Positions 60,129-64,000 of a stretch of 64,000 nt of DNA are shown piece after piece (positions within the stretch are counted from its first letter, which is position 1; the number at the start of each line of letters is the position of its first letter). A model generated the notes under the pieces. The model did no database searches and was not told the origin of the DNA. It saw only the letters and a list, made by a program, of their open reading frames with translations. Made by a program: the position numbers and the translations under genes. The DNA comes from JBBQED01 sp038320345 (GTDB taxonomy: Bacteria > Bacteroidota > Bacteroidia > AKYH767-A > OLB10). The stretch is taken from contig JBBQED010000006.1 in the NCBI GenBank assembly GCA_038320345.1, positions 144,548-208,547 on the forward strand, read 5' to 3'.

Positions 60129-62981
60129 ATGAAAAAACTTTACTCTTTTGCTTTCACGATCATTAGTGTCGTGATGCTACCCTGGAGTATGAATGCTCAG
60201 ACCTCCTTCAGGAATGCAAATACCAGACTAACGATGGCAACACATAGTGGTTGTCCAGTAGCTATTGTTGATTTTGATGGTGATGGGAAGGATGATATCA
60301 TCCGTCTTGACCAGGGCCATATTGCTTATGTTGAAGTACAGCGTACCAACAATCAGTTTGAAAGCCGGTTGTTAGGTGATTTCGGTGGAGGTTCTCAATG
60401 GGCAATGGCTGTAGCCGATGTAGATCATAACGGATATAAAGATATTCTTGCTGGAGGATCAAACAGCACAGTAAAAATTCTGATGGTTAACAATACTGGA
60501 ACTGGTGGAACATTTGTGAGTCTTCCTAATTCTGGATTCTTTCTGCAGAATGCAACCTTTGCTGATTTCAATAATGATGGTTGGGTCGATGTTTTTTGCT
60601 GTGATGATAATGCAGCAAGTCATATTTATCTGAATGATGGAGCTGGTAACATGTTACTCTCCCCTTCTACGATAAATTTCGATGTTACCAATACTGATGA
60701 TTCCGGAAATTACGGAAGTGTTTGGACAGATTTTGATAATGATGGTGATATGGATCTTTACATTGCGAAATGTCGTCAAGGTGTAAATGATCCTACTGAT
60801 GGTCGACGTATCAATGTATTATTTGAAAATGATGGTAGTGGAAACTTCACAGAAAATGCAGCTGCATATAATCTGAACCTTGGATGGCAATCATGGACTG
60901 CTTCTTTTGGTGATATCGATAATGATGGTGACTTAGATTTAATGATTACTAACCACGATCATGAAAGTCAGATCTTACAAAATGATGGAACAGGACATTA
61001 TAGTGATATTACTTTAGCAACTGGATATGATATTACCGATATCACTCCGATTGAAAGTGTAATGGAAGATTTTGATAATGATGGTTTCACTGATATCATG
61101 GTTGCTGGGAGTAGTTCACGTTTTTATCACAACAATGGTAACGGAACATTTACTAGAATTAATGGGCTGTTTGATACCAATAACATGGAATCATTTACCA
61201 TCGGCGATTTGAATCACGATGGATTTATTGACATTTTTGCGAGTTATGCAACAATCTATACTAATCCAACTAACATCGATGATGTAGTATGGATGAACGC
61301 TGGAAATAATAATGGTTTTATTACTTTAGATCTAAGAGGAACATTAAGTAATCACGGTGCCATTGGAGCAAGTGCTAAAATTTATGGTCCTTGGGGAACT
61401 CAGGTTCGTGAAGTACGTTCAGGAGAAAGTTATGGAACAGGTAACTCCGCACAATTACATTTTGGTATCGGACAAGCTACAGTTATTGATTCAGTAGTGA
61501 TCAACTGGCCATCAGGATTGAATCAGACTATTATCAATCCAGAAATCAATCAATTCATAACTATAATTGAAGGAAACTGTATTTCACCAGTCGCTGCAAT
61601 ATCTCCAACTTTATCTCCTTATATCTGTACCGGACAAATTTTAACATTAACTGCACCGGCTGGATACAATTATGTTTGGAGTGATGCCAGCACATTACAA
61701 ACGCTGGATGTAACTACCGGAGGTGAATACAATGTAGTCATCTCTCAAACTGGAAATAACTGTATTGGCGTTTCTGCAACAAGAACTATTATTCAGGATC
61801 CTGATCAAACACCGATGATTTCTGCAGTAGGTGAAACTGAAATTTGCAATGGAGGGGCTGTAGCATTAAATGGTCCTGCAGGTCAGACTTCCTACACATG
61901 GTCCAATGGAGATCAGAATCAAAACACGTCTGCTTCCACAACTGGAACCTATTCACTCACTATTCAAGGTTATTGCCAACAATGGACTTCAGCTCCAATA
62001 AATGTTACTGTACATATTGTTCCCGATGCTGTTGCACCGAATGTTAGTATTCCAAATCCTGGAACTGCAACGATCAATGCTACTGGAACGGATATCTTAT
62101 GGTATGATGTGCCAAATGGTGGAGTACCTGTTGCAACTGGCCCAGCATTTAATACGCCATTCCTGAGTGCTACTACCACTTATTATGTAGAGAATTCGGA
62201 ATCATTTGGTGGAGGTGTTGTACCTACTGGAATTCCTTTCCATGGTGGTGCAAGTTTGTATAGTGGTAACACTACTAATGCAACAACATTCTTTGATGTA
62301 ACAAAAAATTGTACGCTTCAAACTGTAAAAGTGTATACTGATATTCCAGGTGTTCGTAGAATTGAATTAAGAGACGCCTTAAATACATTATTGAATTATG
62401 TGGATGTAAACATTGTTCCCGACACACAAATTGTAACCCTGAATTTCCCACTTACACCAGGAACAAATTACCGCCTAGGAACAGATCCTGCATTTAACCA
62501 ACTGATACCAGGACTGAACGCGGTAGCACCTCGTTTAATGAGAAATAATTCAGGTGTAGCTTATCCTTACGTTGTCACAGATGGACTTTCTATCACTGGA
62601 AGTACTCAAGGAAGTGGTTTCTATTACTACTTCTACGATTGGCAAGTAGAAAAAGAATCATTAACCTGCTTCAGTGCAAGAAATAGTGTAACCGTTGATG
62701 TAGGTTCTGTTGGATTAAATGAACTGAACAATTCTGATATTAGTATTTATCCTAATCCAACACATTCGATTTTAAATATCAACCTGAACAATGCAACGAA
62801 TGAAGAATTAAGCGTTAAGGTTAGAGATATTAGTGGTAGAATTGTTGTAAGTACACTCGAAGATGTTCATACTTCTCAGATTAATCAAGTGCTAGATCTT
62901 AGTCACCTCACCGCTGGAAGTTATATCGTAGAAGTTCATCAAGGTTCAAAAAACTGGCAACGAAGAGTTACTGTGAATTAA
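60129..62981 (+). CDS. secreted CRTAC1-like calcium-repeat protein with T9SS type A sorting domain
   Basis: A 950-aa exported protein with signal peptide (FAFTIISVVMLPWSMNAQ). Residues about 45-400 form a VCBS/FG-GAP beta propeller with seven calcium loops: DFDGDGKDD, DVDHNGYKD, DFNNDGWVD, DFDNDGDMD, DIDNDGDLD, DFDNDGFTD and DLNHDGFID. Residues about 405-480 are a UnbV/ASPIC domain (GAIGASAKIYGPWGTQVREV, SVVINWPSGL). Ig-like segments (YTWSNGDQNQNTSAST, DILWYDVPNGGVPVATG) and a lectin-like part follow, then the T9SS tail (ISIYPNPTHSILNINLN). Probably surface-displayed and adhesive or carbohydrate-binding; function not known. Co-directional with the cytochrome gene, 70 nt away. Confidence 0.88.
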   Translation: MKKLYSFAFTIISVVMLPWSMNAQTSFRNANTRLTMATHSGCPVAIVDFDGDGKDDIIRLDQGHIAYVEVQRTNNQFESRLLGDFGGGSQWAMAVADVDHNGYKDILAGGSNSTVKILMVNNTGTGGTFVSLPNSGFFLQNATFADFNNDGWVDVFCCDDNAASHIYLNDGAGNMLLSPSTINFDVTNTDDSGNYGSVWTDFDNDGDMDLYIAKCRQGVNDPTDGRRINVLFENDGSGNFTENAAAYNLNLGWQSWTASFGDIDNDGDLDLMITNHDHESQILQNDGTGHYSDITLATGYDITDITPIESVMEDFDNDGFTDIMVAGSSSRFYHNNGNGTFTRINGLFDTNNMESFTIGDLNHDGFIDIFASYATIYTNPTNIDDVVWMNAGNNNGFITLDLRGTLSNHGAIGASAKIYGPWGTQVREVRSGESYGTGNSAQLHFGIGQATVIDSVVINWPSGLNQTIINPEINQFITIIEGNCISPVAAISPTLSPYICTGQILTLTAPAGYNYVWSDASTLQTLDVTTGGEYNVVISQTGNNCIGVSATRTIIQDPDQTPMISAVGETEICNGGAVALNGPAGQTSYTWSNGDQNQNTSASTTGTYSLTIQGYCQQWTSAPINVTVHIVPDAVAPNVSIPNPGTATINATGTDILWYDVPNGGVPVATGPAFNTPFLSATTTYYVENSESFGGGVVPTGIPFHGGASLYSGNTTNATTFFDVTKNCTLQTVKVYTDIPGVRRIELRDALNTLLNYVDVNIVPDTQIVTLNFPLTPGTNYRLGTDPAFNQLIPGLNAVAPRLMRNNSGVAYPYVVTDGLSITGSTQGSGFYYYFYDWQVEKESLTCFSARNSVTVDVGSVGLNELNNSDISIYPNPTHSILNINLNNATNEELSVKVRDISGRIVVSTLEDVHTSQINQVLDLSHLTAGSYIVEVHQGSKNWQRRVTVN

Positions 62982-63000
62982 AATTAGATCAATAAAATTA

Positions 63001-63042
63001 AAACAAAAGAGACAATTCTTAACAGAGTTGTCTCTTTTGTTT
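63001..63042. terminator. strong intrinsic terminator
   Basis: Perfect 15-bp stem AAACAAAAGAGACAA/TTGTCTCTTTTGTTT (63001-63015 with 63028-63042) around a 12-nt loop. It ends the CRTAC1-like gene and can act on both strands. Confidence 0.9.
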
Positions 63043-63230
63043 ATAGACAACTTTTTAAGAAAAGTGATAGCGTGCAGACCTGTGATGTGTTAACCGATAC
63101 TTAGATCAAGTCAAAAAAATGTAGCTAGTAGAAAACCGTTGAAACCTAACCCAGCATTGAAGTAAAAATCTTTAAATTTTCAAGTTAAAAAAATACGAAG
63201 CAGCGCGCGGATGGTCCAGCGAAAAGAGCG

Positions 63231-63301
63231 AACCGGTGATGCGTTAACCGATACACTAACGGTAATGGTAGAACGCCGACCCGCCCCGTGCATCACCGGT
63301 T
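63231..63301. repeat. long-looped inverted repeat 1, unit 1
   Basis: AACCGGTGATGC at 63231-63242 pairs perfectly with GCATCACCGGTT at 63290-63301 (12 bp, loop 47 nt). The same pair recurs in unit 2. Confidence 0.85.
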
Positions 63302-63421
63302 GGTTTTCGGTGGTGCCTTTCATTGCTACTTTCTTTTGCAAAAAGAAAGTAGGACCTCCGTCAGGAAATCACCGATGAAATCGGTGATATGCGAACTCAA
63401 ATTATTGAGTAAGTCAAAATT

Positions 63422-63609
63422 CTTTCCGCGCGGACGGTGCCTTTCTTTGCTACTTTCTTTTGCAAAAAGAAAGTAGGACATCCGTCAGGAAAATCACCGA
63501 TGAAATCGGTGAAACAAGAACTCAAATTATTGAGTAGACAAAAATAAATTGCAACTAGTAGAAATACTGACTTTTATTAAAGTAAGCCAATTTTAATTTT
63601 GAAGTTTAA
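63422..63609. repeat. internally deleted repeat unit
   Basis: CGCGCGGACGGT joins directly to GTGCCTTTCTTTGCTAC, skipping the roughly 110-nt segment that carries inverted repeat 1 in the other units, while inverted repeats 2-4 are kept (TCACCGAT-gaa-ATCGGTGA is perfect here). Confidence 0.75.
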
Positions 63610-63652
63610 AAATATTACGAAGCGGCGCGCGGACGGTCCAGCGAAAAGTGCA

Positions 63653-63723
63653 AACCGGTGATGCGTTAACCGGTACAGCAATGGTAATGGTAGAACGCCG
63701 ACCCGCCCCGTGCATCACCGGTT
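63653..63723. repeat. long-looped inverted repeat 1, unit 2
   Basis: AACCGGTGATGC (63653-63664) and GCATCACCGGTT (63712-63723), perfect 12-bp pairing and the same 47-nt loop length as in unit 1, although the loop sequence differs at several bases. Confidence 0.85.
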
Positions 63724-63747
63724 GGTTTTCGGTGGTGCCTTTCTTTG

Positions 63748-63833
63748 CTACTTTCTTTTGCAAAAAGAAAGTAGGACATCCGTCAGGAAAATCTCCGATG
63801 AAATCGGTGAAACAAGAACTCAAATTATTGAGT
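63748..63833. repeat. three serial hairpins (inverted repeats 2-4), unit 2
   Basis: CTACTTTCTTTT/AAAAGAAAGTAG (63748-63759 with 63763-63774, loop GCA); CCGAT/ATCGG (63795-63799 with 63803-63807, loop GAA, outer T-T mismatch); ACTCAA/TTGAGT (63818-63823 with 63828-63833, loop ATTA). Confidence 0.85.
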
Positions 63834-64000
63834 AGACAAAAATAAATTGCAACTAGTAGAAATACTGACTTTTATTAAAGTAAGCCAATTTTAATTTTGA
63901 AGTTTAACACTATGCCGACGCGGCGCGCGGACGGTCCAGCGAAAAGTGCAAACCGGTGATGCGTTAACCGGTACAGCAATGGTAATGGTAGAACGCCGAC

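Larger units (their letters stand above)
63071..64000. repeat. tandem array of ~300-bp hairpin-rich intergenic repeats
   Basis: Non-coding stretch running past the right edge. Complete units begin at a GCGGCGCGCGG-like block and repeat with a 298-bp period (63622 to 63920). Units are: a degenerate piece (about 63071-63189), unit 1 (about 63190-63421), an internally deleted copy (about 63422-63609), unit 2 (about 63610-63907) and the start of unit 3 (about 63908-64000). Each full unit has four inverted repeats in series. Units 2 and 3 are almost identical. Short open frames here on both strands are produced by the repeats and are not genes. Confidence 0.9.

Noticed and set aside
63593..63823. 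Open frame on the minus strand (and partners at 63288-63476 and 63648-63845) that could be small genes
   Set aside because: They lie inside the hairpin repeats, recur with each unit, and cover both strands of the same palindromic sequence.
63071..64000. CRISPR array
   Set aside because: Units are about 300 bp, near identical over their whole length, with no short repeat/unique spacer alternation and no cas genes nearby.

Overview
This window reads as chromosomal DNA of a free-living member of the Bacteroidota, probably on the Chitinophagales/Saprospiria/Sphingobacteriales side. The grounds are: four secreted proteins with type IX secretion (T9SS) C-terminal signals, one of the gliding-motility (type B) kind and three of the Por-secretion (type A) kind; a TonB receptor paired with a DUF5689 lipoprotein; an IPExxxVDY-family gene next to pyruvate kinase; an ECF sigma factor overlapping an anti-sigma/beta-barrel gene; and many promoters with the Bacteroidota -7 element TAnnTTTG instead of an E. 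coli -10 box. Base composition is AT-rich throughout. I saw no tRNA, rRNA, CRISPR array, phage or insertion sequence. The species is not resolved.

Layout. 1-8.1 kb: adenine deaminase, two T9SS cargo proteins, the sigma/anti-sigma pair and a small membrane protein. 8.1-13.3 kb: a lipoprotein, an Mla-type lipid transporter (ATPase and permease), a tiny Cys-rich lipoprotein, and feoAB behind a 17-bp palindrome that is a good candidate for a metal-repressor operator. 13.5-23.8 kb: a SprT-like protein, then what looks like a phosphorus-scavenging and storage locus. On the minus strand are a secreted nuclease/phosphatase, SixA, a lysine-rich histone-H1-like protein, polyphosphate kinase and exopolyphosphatase; diverging from them are a TonB receptor and a DUF5689 lipoprotein. 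Three 11-bp-spaced TTAAC-type direct repeats sit at the two control regions of this locus.

23.8-26.1 kb: lysA lies between two decayed genes, an ACT-domain remnant and a clear homogentisate 1,2-dioxygenase pseudogene with nonsense codons, a frameshift and a deletion. 26.1-35.7 kb: purH, the cell-shape operon mreB-mreC-mreD-mrdA-rodA, then waaA with an outer-membrane barrel. 36.0-46.8 kb: a surface-polysaccharide precursor cluster. It holds enzymes for UDP-GlcA, UDP-xylose, UDP-GlcNAc3NAcA, UDP-Gal and dTDP-4-keto-6-deoxyglucose plus a CpsB-type phosphatase, but no glycosyltransferase, flippase or polymerase. 46.9-57.9 kb: mostly housekeeping genes (DinB-like, CotH kinase, trpS, PAP2, plsC, bacilliredoxin, PAS-like protein, response regulator, tadA, IPExxxVDY, pyk, M42 peptidase). 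58.1-63.0 kb: a five-haem cytochrome and a calcium-repeat CRTAC1-like protein, both with T9SS tails.

63.07 kb to the right edge is a non-coding tandem array of about 300-bp units, each folding into four successive hairpins, and it runs out of the window. The -7 elements were used to choose start codons: in several genes (sigma factor, purH, trpS, tadA) the longest reading frame begins upstream of or inside the promoter, so the start was moved downstream.
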